Source: Pedobacter sp. (lineage in GTDB: Bacteria > Bacteroidota > Bacteroidia > Sphingobacteriales > Sphingobacteriaceae). Taken from it: a stretch of DNA of 64,000 nt. The translations under genes and the position numbers were made by a program. The notes under the pieces were generated by a model, which saw only the letters and a list, made by a program, of their open reading frames with translations, did no database searches and had not been told where the DNA came from. Within the stretch, counting starts at the first letter, position 1. Every line of letters starts with the position of its first letter. The stretch covers positions 208,642 through 272,641 of the forward strand of contig NZ_JAVHXT010000005.1 in NCBI RefSeq assembly GCF_031119335.1, written 5' to 3'. This document shows, piece after piece, positions 45,069 to 55,859 of the stretch.

Positions 45069-45632
45069 CTAAAAAGATAAAATAAGCGGTAACAATAGAT
45101 TAGCGGCAAAAAATCCACCAACCATAAAACAAATCGTGGCAACTAAAGACGGCCATTGTAAGTTAGACAATCCCATAATAGCATGTCCACTAGTACAACC
45201 GCCTGCATAACGCGTACCGAAGCCCACTAAAAAACCTCCTATTACCATGAGCAGAAAACCTTTCAGTGTTAAGAGCGAAGACCAGTTCATAATTTCTGTT
45301 GGCACAAGGTTATCATAATTGCTTATTCCATAACCAGCAAGCTCAGCAACCAATTTTTCATTTACCTGTACAGGTTGAGAATTTGCCAGAAAATTTGAGG
45401 CCAACAGACCACCAAAGAAAATACCTAAAACAAAAAACAAGTTCCAGGCCTCCTTTTTCCAGTCGTACTTAAAAAAAGAAACATTAGCTGGAATACAAGC
45501 AGCACAAATGTGCCTCAACGAAGAACTTATTCCGAAAGACTTATTGCCCAAGAGCAAAAGAGCGGGCACAGTAAGGCCAATCAATGGTCCGGCAATGTAC
45601 CAAGGCCAAGGCTGTTTAATAAAATCTAGCAT
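45069..45632 (-). CDS. YeeE/YedE-type transporter, first half
   Basis: 187 residues from ATG 45632 ([20 protein letters not shown]), or 194 from an upstream Met at 45653. About five membrane helices. [20 protein letters not shown] contains the conserved cysteine proposed to relay sulfur. The stop overlaps the next gene's start region. Likely thiosulfate or sulfide-related transport. Confidence 0.88.
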   Translation of the reverse strand: MLDFIKQPWPWYIAGPLIGLTVPALLLLGNKSFGISSSLRHICAACIPANVSFFKYDWKKEAWNLFFVLGIFFGGLLASNFLANSQPVQVNEKLVAELAGYGISNYDNLVPTEIMNWSSLLTLKGFLLMVIGGFLVGFGTRYAGGCTSGHAIMGLSNLQWPSLVATICFMVGGFFAANLLLPLILSF

Positions 45633-45677
45633 ACATGATGATATTTCTATCAAAGTTAGAAAATCACCGGCTAACCT

Positions 45678-46025
45678 TTACTCTCTTTTTAATAATAAAA
45701 CTTCGTCATTTTCGGCTAAAGTATAGCCAAATTCGTAACAAAAGACATACACACTCCCTGTTGGAGCGAGATAATAATGTGTATGATAATCAAAATCGAA
45801 ACCTTTTTTAGCAAGACTTTCTTTCTTGATTCTGGAATTTCCACTATCCGTTTCTTCTCTTAAGAATTTTCTGTTCTTGTTTAAAATTTGGTTAATCTTT
45901 CTAACAGATTCACCATCTTCACTTTTACGTTTATTATTGTAGTTGTTTCTACATTGATCATCACAAAACTTCTTATCTGCACGTCCTTTTATCTGTGTGT
46001 GGCAGTCTAAGCAAAATCGATTCAT
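45678..46025 (-). CDS. Zinc-ribbon protein of unknown function
   Basis: 115 residues. [20 protein letters not shown] then [14 protein letters not shown] gives a C-x2-C...C-x3-C zinc ribbon; the C-terminal half is beta-rich ([20 protein letters not shown]) and a charged linker is between. Probably binds nucleic acid or protein; nothing more specific. Same direction as the transporter pair, 46 bases upstream of it. Confidence 0.8.
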   Translation of the reverse strand: MNRFCLDCHTQIKGRADKKFCDDQCRNNYNNKRKSEDGESVRKINQILNKNRKFLREETDSGNSRIKKESLAKKGFDFDYHTHYYLAPTGSVYVFCYEFGYTLAENDEVLLLKRE

Positions 46026-46285
46026 AGGCTTTTATCGGTTTACACTAAATAAAACTACAAATAAATTTACTATCAAATAGGAGATTAAACCGCTTTATCC
46101 GATAATAAACGTTTATAAATGGTTATTATCCGACTATGTTTTTTTTATCCACGAATTTTGTCGGAGATAGTACCTAAACTATCACTAAAAGGATTTAGAT
46201 TAAGAAGGGCAATCGCATAAAAGCTAAAATTTTAGTAATTAACATTTTAAATCCCCCTAAAAAAAATTTCATTCACCTATGAATA

Positions 46286-46322
46286 GGCAGTTTACTAAGT
46301 TTAGTAGCTGCCTTTTTTCTTT
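46286..46322 (+). terminator. Orphan intrinsic terminator upstream of eno
   Basis: GGCAG-TT-TACTAA-GT-TTAGTA-G-CTGCC, then TTTTTTCTTT. The stem is complete and the T-run is long. No plus-strand gene precedes it in 600 bases. Confidence 0.75.
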
Positions 46323-46352
46323 CCATTTAGCTAACAAAAATTTTCCGATTGA

Positions 46353-47741
<1,389 letters not shown>

Positions 47742-47756
47742 CCCCTTGCTTCTTAC

Positions 47757-47833
47757 ACGTCATATCGAAGGAGGAATGACTGAGATATCTGTTACAGATT
47801 TCTCGACTACGTTATACTTCGCTCGAAATGACG
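47757..47833. repeat. Inverted repeat (family A-like)
   Basis: ACGTCATATCGAAGGAGGAA near the left end and TTCGCTCGAAATGACG at the right, with AGATAT...TTTCTCGAC in the middle. GTCAT/ATGAC ends as in family A. Confidence 0.65.
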
Positions 47834-47874
47834 AGAATAATGAAGTGTTAACAAGTTAATAAATACATTTGTAG

Positions 47875-47910
47875 AACATCCGAAGATTTAAAAACTTCGG
47901 ATGTTTTTTA
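47875..47910 (+). terminator. eno terminator
   Basis: AACATCCGAAG and CTTCGGATGTT (11 bp, perfect) around a 9-base loop, then TTTTTA. Confidence 0.88.
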
Positions 47911-47918
47911 TATTTACA

Positions 47919-47940
47919 CGTCATTGCGAGGCACGACGAA
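47919..47940. repeat. Family A single arm
   Basis: CGTCATTGCGAGGCACGACG lies between the eno terminator and the FtsB-like start at 47952, so the ftsB-like promoter must overlap it or transcription must read through the terminator. Confidence 0.75.
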
Positions 47941-47951
47941 TTTCCTAAATC

Positions 47952-48251
47952 ATGAAGCGATTAATAGATCTTTTCCGCAATAAATATTTCCTAGCTATAG
48001 CTGCATTTGGCGTATGGATGCTTTTTTTTGATAAAAACGACATCATTGCGCAATATGAATACAGCGTACAAGTAAAAAAGCTTCAACAAGAAAAGGATTT
48101 TTACACAAAGGAAATTGCTTTGGTAAAGAAAGACCTTAAAGAATTAGACAGCAACTTAAATAGTGCTGAAAAGTTTGCCCGTGAAAAATATTTCATGAAA
48201 AAAGCAAACGAAGATGTTTTTGTTATTGTAAGGGAAGAAGAAAAAAAATAG
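47952..48251 (+). CDS. FtsB/DivIC-family septum formation protein
   Basis: 99 residues. One membrane helix (about 13-25: AIAAFGVWMLFFD) then a coiled coil (about 40-80), the layout of FtsB/DivIC, which bridges FtsL and FtsQ in the divisome. The closing MKKANEDVFVIVREE is typical. Located next to eno, as in other Bacteroidota. Confidence 0.9.
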   Translation: MKRLIDLFRNKYFLAIAAFGVWMLFFDKNDIIAQYEYSVQVKKLQQEKDFYTKEIALVKKDLKELDSNLNSAEKFAREKYFMKKANEDVFVIVREEEKK

Positions 48252-48289
48252 TTTCTTTTCACTATTTTCGGTGTAATAAAACTTGTTCC

Positions 48290-48781
48290 ATGAGGAAAAT
48301 TATTTTCGCTTTTCTCTTACTTCTTTCCTTTAATGTAAGTGGGCAAGAACTACCTAATCTCAAAAACATTAAGCTAAACAAAAAAGCTAGCTATAAACAT
48401 GCTGAACCAACTGTTTTAAAAGTAGTTGATTATCTTTTTCACACACCTATAGAAAGAAAAAATAGATCTAGAAGTAATGCCGGCCAGTTTTTGGTAGATT
48501 GGATGAATGGCACATCCGACCATGTTTTTTATCTGGAAGAAAAAGAAACCAGTTTTTTCAATACCGACTCTGATTTACTATTGATGTACATGGCTGCATT
48601 GACGAAATATTCTTTAGATCAGCCTACAGATAAAGAAAAGCGTACCCAAGCATTAGGCGCTATGAATTTAGTACTGCCTTATTTGTATCAGCAAAGCGAT
48701 AAAAAAATCTGGACAAAAGAGCTTTGGCAACTTTATGATGCTTCAAAGAATGGAAAGCTAAAAGAGTTTCTTTATCCTTAA
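48290..48781 (+). CDS. Small secreted protein of unknown function
   Basis: 163 residues with a signal peptide (1-18, ending NVSG before QELPNLK). The mature part is helical, with GQFLVDWMNGTSDHVFYLEE and repeated Leu/Tyr, and ends YDASKNGKLKEFLYP. No family recognised. 38 bases after the FtsB-like gene, so possibly co-transcribed. Confidence 0.75.
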   Translation: MRKIIFAFLLLLSFNVSGQELPNLKNIKLNKKASYKHAEPTVLKVVDYLFHTPIERKNRSRSNAGQFLVDWMNGTSDHVFYLEEKETSFFNTDSDLLLMYMAALTKYSLDQPTDKEKRTQALGAMNLVLPYLYQQSDKKIWTKELWQLYDASKNGKLKEFLYP

Positions 48782-49327
48782 TATGTAAGCATTTCTCTTC
48801 ACATATTTGCAATTACGTTTAGATCAACAGATTTTAACTCCGTTGATTTTTTGTAAAAGAGATTAAATAACGTGAATTTTGGGTATTAACCGTCATTGCG
48901 AGGCACGAAGCAATCCTACAACTATGGCTGAGCAACAAAACTTTCATAGTGCGTCATTGCAAAGCACGAAGCAATCTTACAACAATCAATATATTATAAA
49001 CTACCGCTTTAAGATTGCTTTGTCGTTCCTCCTCGCAATGACGATGAGAAAAAGAAAAGCCCAGATTGAAAATTCAATCTGGGCTTCCTATATCGGCATT
49101 TCGTACTTTTGCCTTTTAACTTTCTACTTATCAACCTCAGTTCGATTATTATTTGACTGATTTACAGCTTTATATTGTATGTCTATTCTAGCTGACCCTG
49201 AAATAAATTTGCTTCGCGGCTATTGCATGGTCAGGGTGACGGCATATTGGCACTCCGTCTCCCGAAATTAAATCGGGACTAGTTTTAACGGCTGGTTTTG
49301 ACATATTTAGTAATCGAACTCAAGTTG
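48782..49327. other. Gene-free stretch with a family A cluster
   Basis: Three family A arms (48891, 48952, inverted 49011) then nothing recognisable up to the subtilase stop. A plus-strand open frame here is just the repeats read through. Confidence 0.6.
48891..49043. repeat. Family A cluster: two direct arms and one inverted
   Basis: CGTCATTGCGAGGCACGAAG at 48891, CGTCATTGCAAAGCACGAAG at 48952 (61 bases apart, same orientation), and an inverted arm AGATTGCTTTGTCGTTCCTC then CTCGCAATGACG at 49011-49043. Either direct arm can pair with the inverted one. Confidence 0.85.
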
Positions 49328-50869
49328 TTAGTAAGTTGCAGCTAATTTCAAAGCGTTGTAAGCATTAACCACACCGCCAGTAACTGAGATATCCTTCAAA
49401 GCATCTGCTTTTTCTACAGACTTCATGATAATTTCTTTTACTTGAACAGCTTTCAACTTAGGATAGTAGGAACGGATCAAAGCAGCCAAACCAGCAACAA
49501 CCGGAGAAGCCATACTTGTACCGTTGTTGTCTTGATATTTTTGATCTGGGTAAGTTGAATAGATCGCAAAACCTGGTGCAAATACATCAACAGTAGTTTT
49601 TCCGTAGTTAGAGAAACCAGCTTTTAGTCTGTTATCATTGTATGGCGTAGAAGCCCCAACAGTTAACCAAGCATCAGCCAAAGTACCATCTTCATATTTG
49701 TTTGTAGGGAAGTTAGTTTCTTTGTCTAGATCTTTATTGTCGTTACCTGCTGCGTGCACCAACAAAACATCTTTGCTTATTGCATATTTCACAGCATCGT
49801 CTACTACTTTTTTATCCCATGAGTAAGCTTTACCAAAGCTCATGTTTAAAACCTTAGCACCGTTATCTACCGCATAGCGGATACCATTTGCTACGTCTTT
49901 ATCACGCTCATCGCCATTTGGCACATTACGTACAGCCATTAATAAAACGTTGTCGGCCACACCTTGAATACCTAAGTCATTTTTACGATCAGCACCAACA
50001 ATACCTGCTACGTGTGTACCGTGTGAAGGATCTGGACCTTTAGAATCTGCACTACCATAGATACGCTCGTTACTATCATTTTCATTATCACCAACGATAT
50101 TACGTGGATTGAAAGTTAAGTTGTAATTATAGTTAACTTGATCATAGAAATGGTCGTAACCACCTTTTATCCTTGCATCATAGTATGATTTGAAATCGCT
50201 GTTCTTCAAAGCAGCCATCAATCTGTTCTTCACACTACTTTCTGTTTGGCCCTCTGGTGTAAAGTTCTTTACATCTTCCAATGTTGGATTTTCCTTACCA
50301 ATTTTTTTAACTACAGCATCAATGTTGTTTTTAAGGTTGGTATAACCATCTAAGTTAGCTTTAGCACCCTCTAATCCTTTATCAAATTCCTTTTTCATTG
50401 CTAAGTAAGCTTCAAAAGCAGGTCTATCTTTGGCAGAAACATTTTCTTCTGTAGTGTTAGCAAAACGAGCTGCATCTCTACGAATTAAACGAGTTAGCTC
50501 CAAAGTTTCTTGGTTGATGTTTCCACCTTTACCACCTAAAAAGCTCCAACCATTTACATCGTCTATGTAGCCATTTTTGTCATCATCTTTGCCGTTACCT
50601 GCTTTTTCCTTTTTGTTCACCCACATTACCGACTTCAAATCTTCGTGAACACCATCAACACCACTATCTAAAATACCAACAATTACAGTAGTAGATTTTT
50701 TTCCTTTTAATAGTTCATTGTATGCTTTTTCTGTACTGATACCAAAAACGCTATCGGTTTTTAGATCTAAATTGTACCAATTTTTCTTTTGCGATTGGGC
50801 AGACGCGAACAAAGGACCTGTTGCTAATAATGCTAGCGCAACTAGTCTTTTAATCTGATTTTTATTCAT
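49328..50869 (-). CDS. Subtilisin-like S8 serine protease, secreted
   Basis: 513 residues from ATG 50869 (MNKNQIKRLVALALLATGPL), giving a signal peptide to about 24; the longer frame from 50905 is rejected. The catalytic triad is Asp in VGILDSGVDGVHEDL, His in DPSHGTHVAGIV and Ser in NGTSMASPVVAGLAAL. A long helical insertion (about 115-230) lies between Asp and His. Ends after VTGGVVNAYNALKLA with no C-terminal sorting domain. Likely periplasmic or surface-associated protein degradation. Confidence 0.93.
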   Translation of the reverse strand: MNKNQIKRLVALALLATGPLFASAQSQKKNWYNLDLKTDSVFGISTEKAYNELLKGKKSTTVIVGILDSGVDGVHEDLKSVMWVNKKEKAGNGKDDDKNGYIDDVNGWSFLGGKGGNINQETLELTRLIRRDAARFANTTEENVSAKDRPAFEAYLAMKKEFDKGLEGAKANLDGYTNLKNNIDAVVKKIGKENPTLEDVKNFTPEGQTESSVKNRLMAALKNSDFKSYYDARIKGGYDHFYDQVNYNYNLTFNPRNIVGDNENDSNERIYGSADSKGPDPSHGTHVAGIVGADRKNDLGIQGVADNVLLMAVRNVPNGDERDKDVANGIRYAVDNGAKVLNMSFGKAYSWDKKVVDDAVKYAISKDVLLVHAAGNDNKDLDKETNFPTNKYEDGTLADAWLTVGASTPYNDNRLKAGFSNYGKTTVDVFAPGFAIYSTYPDQKYQDNNGTSMASPVVAGLAALIRSYYPKLKAVQVKEIIMKSVEKADALKDISVTGGVVNAYNALKLAATY

Positions 50870-51046
50870 TTGTATAATTATAATTAAGTTGTTAATAAAC
50901 GGCAAGTTACTTCCTTTTATTATGAATTACAATTTACGTAACAAGCTTATCATACTTATAAGTAAACTTGACAGCTTGAAGATAAAAAAGGTGATTTTCG
51001 CATATTTTTTAATATATAGAAAATTAGTTTAACTCGAAAATATACC

Positions 51047-51148
51047 AGGATAGATTGCTTCGTCGTTCCTTCTCGCAATGACGAACATGGGAGCGTCATT
51101 GCGAACTGAAGCGTATGTGAAAAGCGAGGGAGTGAAGCAATCTATCCT
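51047..51148. repeat. Family A hairpin, long
   Basis: Left end AGGATAGATTGCTTCGTCGT, centre GCAATGACGAAC...GCGTCATTGCGAAC, right end GAAGCAATCTATCCT. A hundred-base, near-complete palindrome. Confidence 0.85.
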
Positions 51149-51202
51149 GTCTTTAATCTTCGAAACTTGTAGCAGCAACAATAAGTTCAAGCACTAAAAA
51201 TA

Positions 51203-51224
51203 TCGTTGGCGAGGACACCAACGA
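51203..51224. repeat. Family C palindrome
   Basis: TCGTTGGCGAGGACACCAAC then GA, one mismatch in the stem. Sits 17 bases from the outer-membrane-factor stop. Confidence 0.75.
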
Positions 51225-51240
51225 TTGAAGAAACATTATC

Positions 51241-52650
51241 TTAATTCCACCCGCCACCCAAAGCTCGGTACAATTCTACACTTGCATTCAATTGTGCAGT
51301 TTTTAAGCTAGCCAAATCTAATTCGCCCTGCAAAAGATTAGATTGTGCTGTAATTACCTCTAAGTAATTTGCCATTCCACTTTTGAATAACAAATCTGCA
51401 TTTTTTACCGCCGACTTTAACGTTTTCACCCTGTTCTCAGCAATTCCGAATTCTTTTTTTAAGTTCTCTAATTTTGATTGCTCGTTAGCAACTTCTACCA
51501 CCGCTTGTATTACCGATTGCCTGAATGACAACACCGATTTTTCTCGTTCTACTTTAGCCAATTCGAATTGAGTTTTAAGTTCCTTGCGATTAAAAATAGG
51601 CTGCACAAATCCGGCACCAACTATCCCAAATAACGATGCAGGAATGTTAAACCAATTGCTGGCTTTAAAGGAATTTAATCCACCACTGGCAGTAATAACT
51701 AACGACGGATACATGCTTGCATTAGCAACGCCAACTTTAGCATCCGCTATGCGCAGACCCAACTCTACGCTTTTAACATCAGGCCGTATGGCTAACATGG
51801 TGGCAGGAACTCCAACCACCAATTGCGTGGGAATTTCTAATTGTGCTAATGTGGCTTTGCGTTCAATTGCTGTTGGAAATTTGCCCGTTAGTTCGCTCAG
51901 CGCATTTTCTTGGATGCTGATAGCCTGCGTAATTTGCGGAATTAGCTGGCTTGCCCTCAACAATTGTGCTTCTGTTTGTTGTACTGCCAAAGAAGTTACT
52001 TGCCCGGCATCAAACTGCTTGCTCACCATTTTCAAGGTGCTGTCAGTCAGTTTCAGGTTCTTATTAGCGATATCCAATTGTGCATCTAACAGCAACAACT
52101 GATAAAAACCACTGGCAACCATAGCTACTACACGAGTTTGCACCGCTTTTTTGGCTTCGTCAGTTTGTAAGTAAGTAGCATATGCCGCTTCCTTTTGCCT
52201 GCTAATTTTGCCCCAAATATCAGCCTCCCAACTTAAAGCTAAGTTTGCGTTGAAATCTTCGATGTGAGTAGTCTTCAAAAACTGTGATGCGCTAATGCCA
52301 TTTAAACTATTTTCTGACGGTCGATTAGAGTTAGCTGTAACCTGTAAATTTAACTGCGGCAGGTTTCCCATCCTCGCTCTTTTCAATAACAAATTTGCTG
52401 CATCGATATTTTTCACTGCAATTTGTAAATCGATATTTTTTTCAATAGCACTATCTATTAATTGTTGGATAGATTGATTGGCGAAGAACTCTTTGATTGG
52501 AAGCTTCCCGATGCTCGAAGTGTCTGCATTGGCCAGTCCTCTGTATTGCGACGGCGTGTCCCTTATTGGGTTAATGACACTTTTAGGGATGCTACAACCG
52601 TAGCTCCCCAAAAGTAAAATGATAAAAAAACTATATATATAAGATTTCAT
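51241..52650 (-). CDS. Outer-membrane efflux factor (TolC/NodT-type), lipoprotein
   Basis: 469 residues from ATG 52650 (MKSYIYSFFIILLLGSYGCS); the frame from 52698 overlaps the pump gene and is rejected. Lipobox Cys19. The two outer-membrane-efflux repeats are visible, the first with LALSWEADIWGKISRQKEAA and the second with SVELGLRIADAKVGVANASM. It forms the exit duct of the tripartite pump; last gene of the operon. Confidence 0.95.
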   Translation of the reverse strand: MKSYIYSFFIILLLGSYGCSIPKSVINPIRDTPSQYRGLANADTSSIGKLPIKEFFANQSIQQLIDSAIEKNIDLQIAVKNIDAANLLLKRARMGNLPQLNLQVTANSNRPSENSLNGISASQFLKTTHIEDFNANLALSWEADIWGKISRQKEAAYATYLQTDEAKKAVQTRVVAMVASGFYQLLLLDAQLDIANKNLKLTDSTLKMVSKQFDAGQVTSLAVQQTEAQLLRASQLIPQITQAISIQENALSELTGKFPTAIERKATLAQLEIPTQLVVGVPATMLAIRPDVKSVELGLRIADAKVGVANASMYPSLVITASGGLNSFKASNWFNIPASLFGIVGAGFVQPIFNRKELKTQFELAKVEREKSVLSFRQSVIQAVVEVANEQSKLENLKKEFGIAENRVKTLKSAVKNADLLFKSGMANYLEVITAQSNLLQGELDLASLKTAQLNASVELYRALGGGWN

Positions 52651-52660
52651 TTTAATATGC

Positions 52661-55600
52661 TTAATGGTTTTCTTGATGTTCGTGAGCAGCCTTCGCATTA
52701 GCTACCGCCAACGGTACACCTGTTACTTTTTCTTGTAAATATTGGAAGATGATGAAGAGCACTGGAATAATAAACAAGCCCAGAATTACACCAGAAACCA
52801 TCCCTCCAGCTGCACCAATACTGATACTGTGGTTACCTTGTGCCGATGGACCTGAAGCAAACATCATTGGAACCAACCCTACCACAAAGGCTAGCGAAGT
52901 CATGATAATTGGACGCAACCTCAGTTTTGCGGCTTCCAACGCGGCGGCTACCAATGGTTTGCCTGCTCTTCTGCGCTGCACAGCAAACTCAATAATTAAG
53001 ATGGCATTTTTGGCGAGCAAACCAATCAACATTACCAGTGCTACCTGTACATAAATGTTGTTCGCTATTCCGGCAAAGCCGATGGCTACAAACACCCCAA
53101 ATACACCTACTGGAATGGAAAAAATTACACCCAATGGCAACAAGTAACTCTCATATTGTGCTGCTAACAAGAAGTAGATGAACACCAAACACAACATAAA
53201 AATCACAGCCGATTGTCCGCCAGAAGAAATTTCTTCCCTTGTTTGGCCAGAGAATTCATAACTATAGCCTGCTGGCAATTGCTTAGCCGCTACTTCCTCA
53301 ATCGCCTTAATGGCATCTCCAGAGCTAAAGCCTGGTTTTGGTATTGCATTTACAGAAATAGAGTTAAATAAATTGTATCTCGATGCCGTTTCGGAACCAT
53401 AAATGCGACGCAGATTTACCAAAGTATTAATCGGTACCATTTCGCCAGTTTTGTTTTTCACAAACACTCGGTCAATAGATGCTGGGTCTGCTCTATCGGC
53501 AATATCAGCTTGTACAATTACCCTGTAGTACTTACCAAATCTGTTAAAATCTGATGCCTGCGCACTACCGAAATAAGCCTGCATGGTCTGTAAAATATCT
53601 TTCACATTTACACCTAACTGGTCAGCTTTTTCTTGGTTGATGTCTAGCTCTAATTGAGGATAATCGGCCTTGAAACTCGTAAAAGCTACCGCAATTGCAG
53701 GTTGTTTCATCAGTTCGCCAATAAAATTCTGCGAAATACCACTGAACTTATCCAACTTACCGCCAGTTTTGTCTTGCAGCACCAAATCTAAAGCTTCCAC
53801 ATTACTAAAACCTGGAACTGTTGGAAAACTGAACACGAAGAAACTTCCGCCAGAAATTGCACCTAAAGCACCTCTCACTTGGTTCATAATTTCATCGATG
53901 TTCTTCACCTTGCCACGTTCTTCGGTAGGTTTAAGCAGCACGAAAACTACGGCTGCCGAAGGACTGGTTGAGTTGGTTAAAAGATTGAAACCAGAAATAG
54001 CCGTTACAAACCTCGATGCATCTAACTTGCTCAGTGTATTTTCAGCCTCGGTCATTACTTTTTGCGTTACATCTAATGAAGTACCCGATGGCGTTGAAAC
54101 TGAAATAGCTATGAAACCCTGGTCTTCCGTTGGTATAAATCCAGTTGGGGTTGTTCTAACCATCCAAACGGTAACCAACGTAATTAGTGCTAAGCCACCC
54201 AAACTTAACCACCTATTTTTGACCAAGAATTTCAAGCTATTTACGTATCGATTAGTTAAAGCATTGAAACTGCTATTGAAACCACTAAAGAACTTTTCCT
54301 TAAATCCTTTTTTAACTGGTAATTCATCGTGAGTAGCAGCAGCCGAATGGTTGTCTTTCAAAAACAATGCTGCCAAAGCCGGACTTAAAGTCAATGCATT
54401 TACCGCAGAAATTACAATCGCGATAGCCAATGTAAAAGCGAACTGACGATAGAATAAACCGGTAGAGCCTTCCATGAAACCAACCGGCAAGAATACCGCA
54501 GCCATTACCAAAGTGATGGAAATAATAGCCCCTGTAATTTCACTCATCGCTTCGTGTGTAGCCACTTTGGGAGACAGATGTTTATGCTCCATTTTCGCAT
54601 GCACCGCCTCCACTACTACAATGGCATCATCTACCACAATACCAATGGCTAAAATTAAAGCGAATAGGGTTAACAGGTTAATAGAGAAGCCAAACAACTG
54701 CATAAAGAAGAACGTACCCAAAATAGCTACTGGCACCGCAATAGCAGGAATAAGCGTAGACCTAAAATCTTGCAAGAAGATAAACACCACAATAAATACC
54801 AAGATAAATGCCTCAATTAAGGTGTGGATTACTTGGTCTATAGATTGGTCTAGCGCAACTTTAGTACTGTAAAAAATATTGTGTTTAATGCCTTTTGGAA
54901 AGTCTTTCGAAGCTTTTTCCATCAACTTGTTAATGGCAATCTGTATATCGTTAGAGTTTGACCCAGCCAACTGAATTACACCAATTACAATTCCTTTTTT
55001 CCCATTTAAACGAGTTAAACTGTTGTATGAGTAAGCACCAAGTTCTATCCTAGCAACATCTTTTAAACGAAGTATAGAACCATCTGCATTTGTTCTGATA
55101 GCAATATTTTCATATTCTTCTGGCTTAGTCAGTTTGCCTTTGTATTTAATTACGTACTCGAAAACTTCTTTACTACGTTCGCCAAATTTACCTGGCGCTG
55201 CTTCCAAACTTTTATCTTGGATAGCACCCATTACCTCATTTGGGGTAACTTTATAAGTAGCCATTTGTGTCGGGTTTAACCAAACACGCATCGAGTAATC
55301 TTTTACGCCACCAAAAATGCTTGCTGCACCAACTCCAGGTATCCTTTTAATTTCTGGAACAATGTTGATTTGCGCATAATTGGCTACAAAGGTTTGGTCA
55401 TATTTCGCTTCATCTTCCGTAAACATACCAATAGCCATGATAAAACTATTTTGTTGCTTTGCAGTGGTAATACCTTGCTGTACCACTTCTGCTGGCAACT
55501 GACTAGTAGCCTGAGCCACCCGATTTTGTACGTTTACCGCCGCCTGATCTGCATTGGTTCCTAGTTTGAAAAATACCGTAATAGCTAAAGTACCATCGTT

Positions 55601-55849
55601 ACTTGCGGTAGAGCTCATGTAGGTCATGTTCTCCACCCCATTAATCGACTCCTCAATCGATGGTGCTACCGAACGCAGCACAGTTTCCGCATTAGCACCA
55701 GGATATACGGCAGTCACCAAAACCGATGGTGGCGCAATATCTGGGAACTGTTGGAGCGGCAATTTAGTTAAGCCAAGTATCCCAAGTATCACCAATAAAA
55801 TAGAGATAACTGTGGCGAGTACTGGCCGTTGTATAAATATTTTAAACAT
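52661..55849 (-). CDS. RND efflux pump permease (HAE1 type)
   Basis: 1062 residues with twelve membrane helices and two large periplasmic loops. The N-terminal MFKIFIQRPVLATVISILLV, PGANAETVLRSVAPSIEESI and the helix-4 acidic pair in ILAIGIVVDDAIVVVEAVHA (proton relay) are typical of AcrB-like pumps. It sits between adaptor and outer-membrane factor, 10 bases from each, so drug or solvent export is likely. Confidence 0.96.
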   Translation of the reverse strand: MFKIFIQRPVLATVISILLVILGILGLTKLPLQQFPDIAPPSVLVTAVYPGANAETVLRSVAPSIEESINGVENMTYMSSTASNDGTLAITVFFKLGTNADQAAVNVQNRVAQATSQLPAEVVQQGITTAKQQNSFIMAIGMFTEDEAKYDQTFVANYAQINIVPEIKRIPGVGAASIFGGVKDYSMRVWLNPTQMATYKVTPNEVMGAIQDKSLEAAPGKFGERSKEVFEYVIKYKGKLTKPEEYENIAIRTNADGSILRLKDVARIELGAYSYNSLTRLNGKKGIVIGVIQLAGSNSNDIQIAINKLMEKASKDFPKGIKHNIFYSTKVALDQSIDQVIHTLIEAFILVFIVVFIFLQDFRSTLIPAIAVPVAILGTFFFMQLFGFSINLLTLFALILAIGIVVDDAIVVVEAVHAKMEHKHLSPKVATHEAMSEITGAIISITLVMAAVFLPVGFMEGSTGLFYRQFAFTLAIAIVISAVNALTLSPALAALFLKDNHSAAATHDELPVKKGFKEKFFSGFNSSFNALTNRYVNSLKFLVKNRWLSLGGLALITLVTVWMVRTTPTGFIPTEDQGFIAISVSTPSGTSLDVTQKVMTEAENTLSKLDASRFVTAISGFNLLTNSTSPSAAVVFVLLKPTEERGKVKNIDEIMNQVRGALGAISGGSFFVFSFPTVPGFSNVEALDLVLQDKTGGKLDKFSGISQNFIGELMKQPAIAVAFTSFKADYPQLELDINQEKADQLGVNVKDILQTMQAYFGSAQASDFNRFGKYYRVIVQADIADRADPASIDRVFVKNKTGEMVPINTLVNLRRIYGSETASRYNLFNSISVNAIPKPGFSSGDAIKAIEEVAAKQLPAGYSYEFSGQTREEISSGGQSAVIFMLCLVFIYFLLAAQYESYLLPLGVIFSIPVGVFGVFVAIGFAGIANNIYVQVALVMLIGLLAKNAILIIEFAVQRRRAGKPLVAAALEAAKLRLRPIIMTSLAFVVGLVPMMFASGPSAQGNHSISIGAAGGMVSGVILGLFIIPVLFIIFQYLQEKVTGVPLAVANAKAAHEHQENH

Positions 55850-55859
55850 TATTTTATTG

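Larger units (their letters stand above)
50870..51240. other. Gene-free stretch with family A and C elements
   Basis: Contains the long family A hairpin at 51047-51148 and a family C palindrome at 51203-51224. The minus-strand promoter of the protease should lie near 50890. Confidence 0.6.

Noticed and set aside
48879..49160. 93-codon plus-strand reading frame
   Set aside because: It is a read-through of three family A repeat arms (for example HCEARSN and SLQSTKQS).
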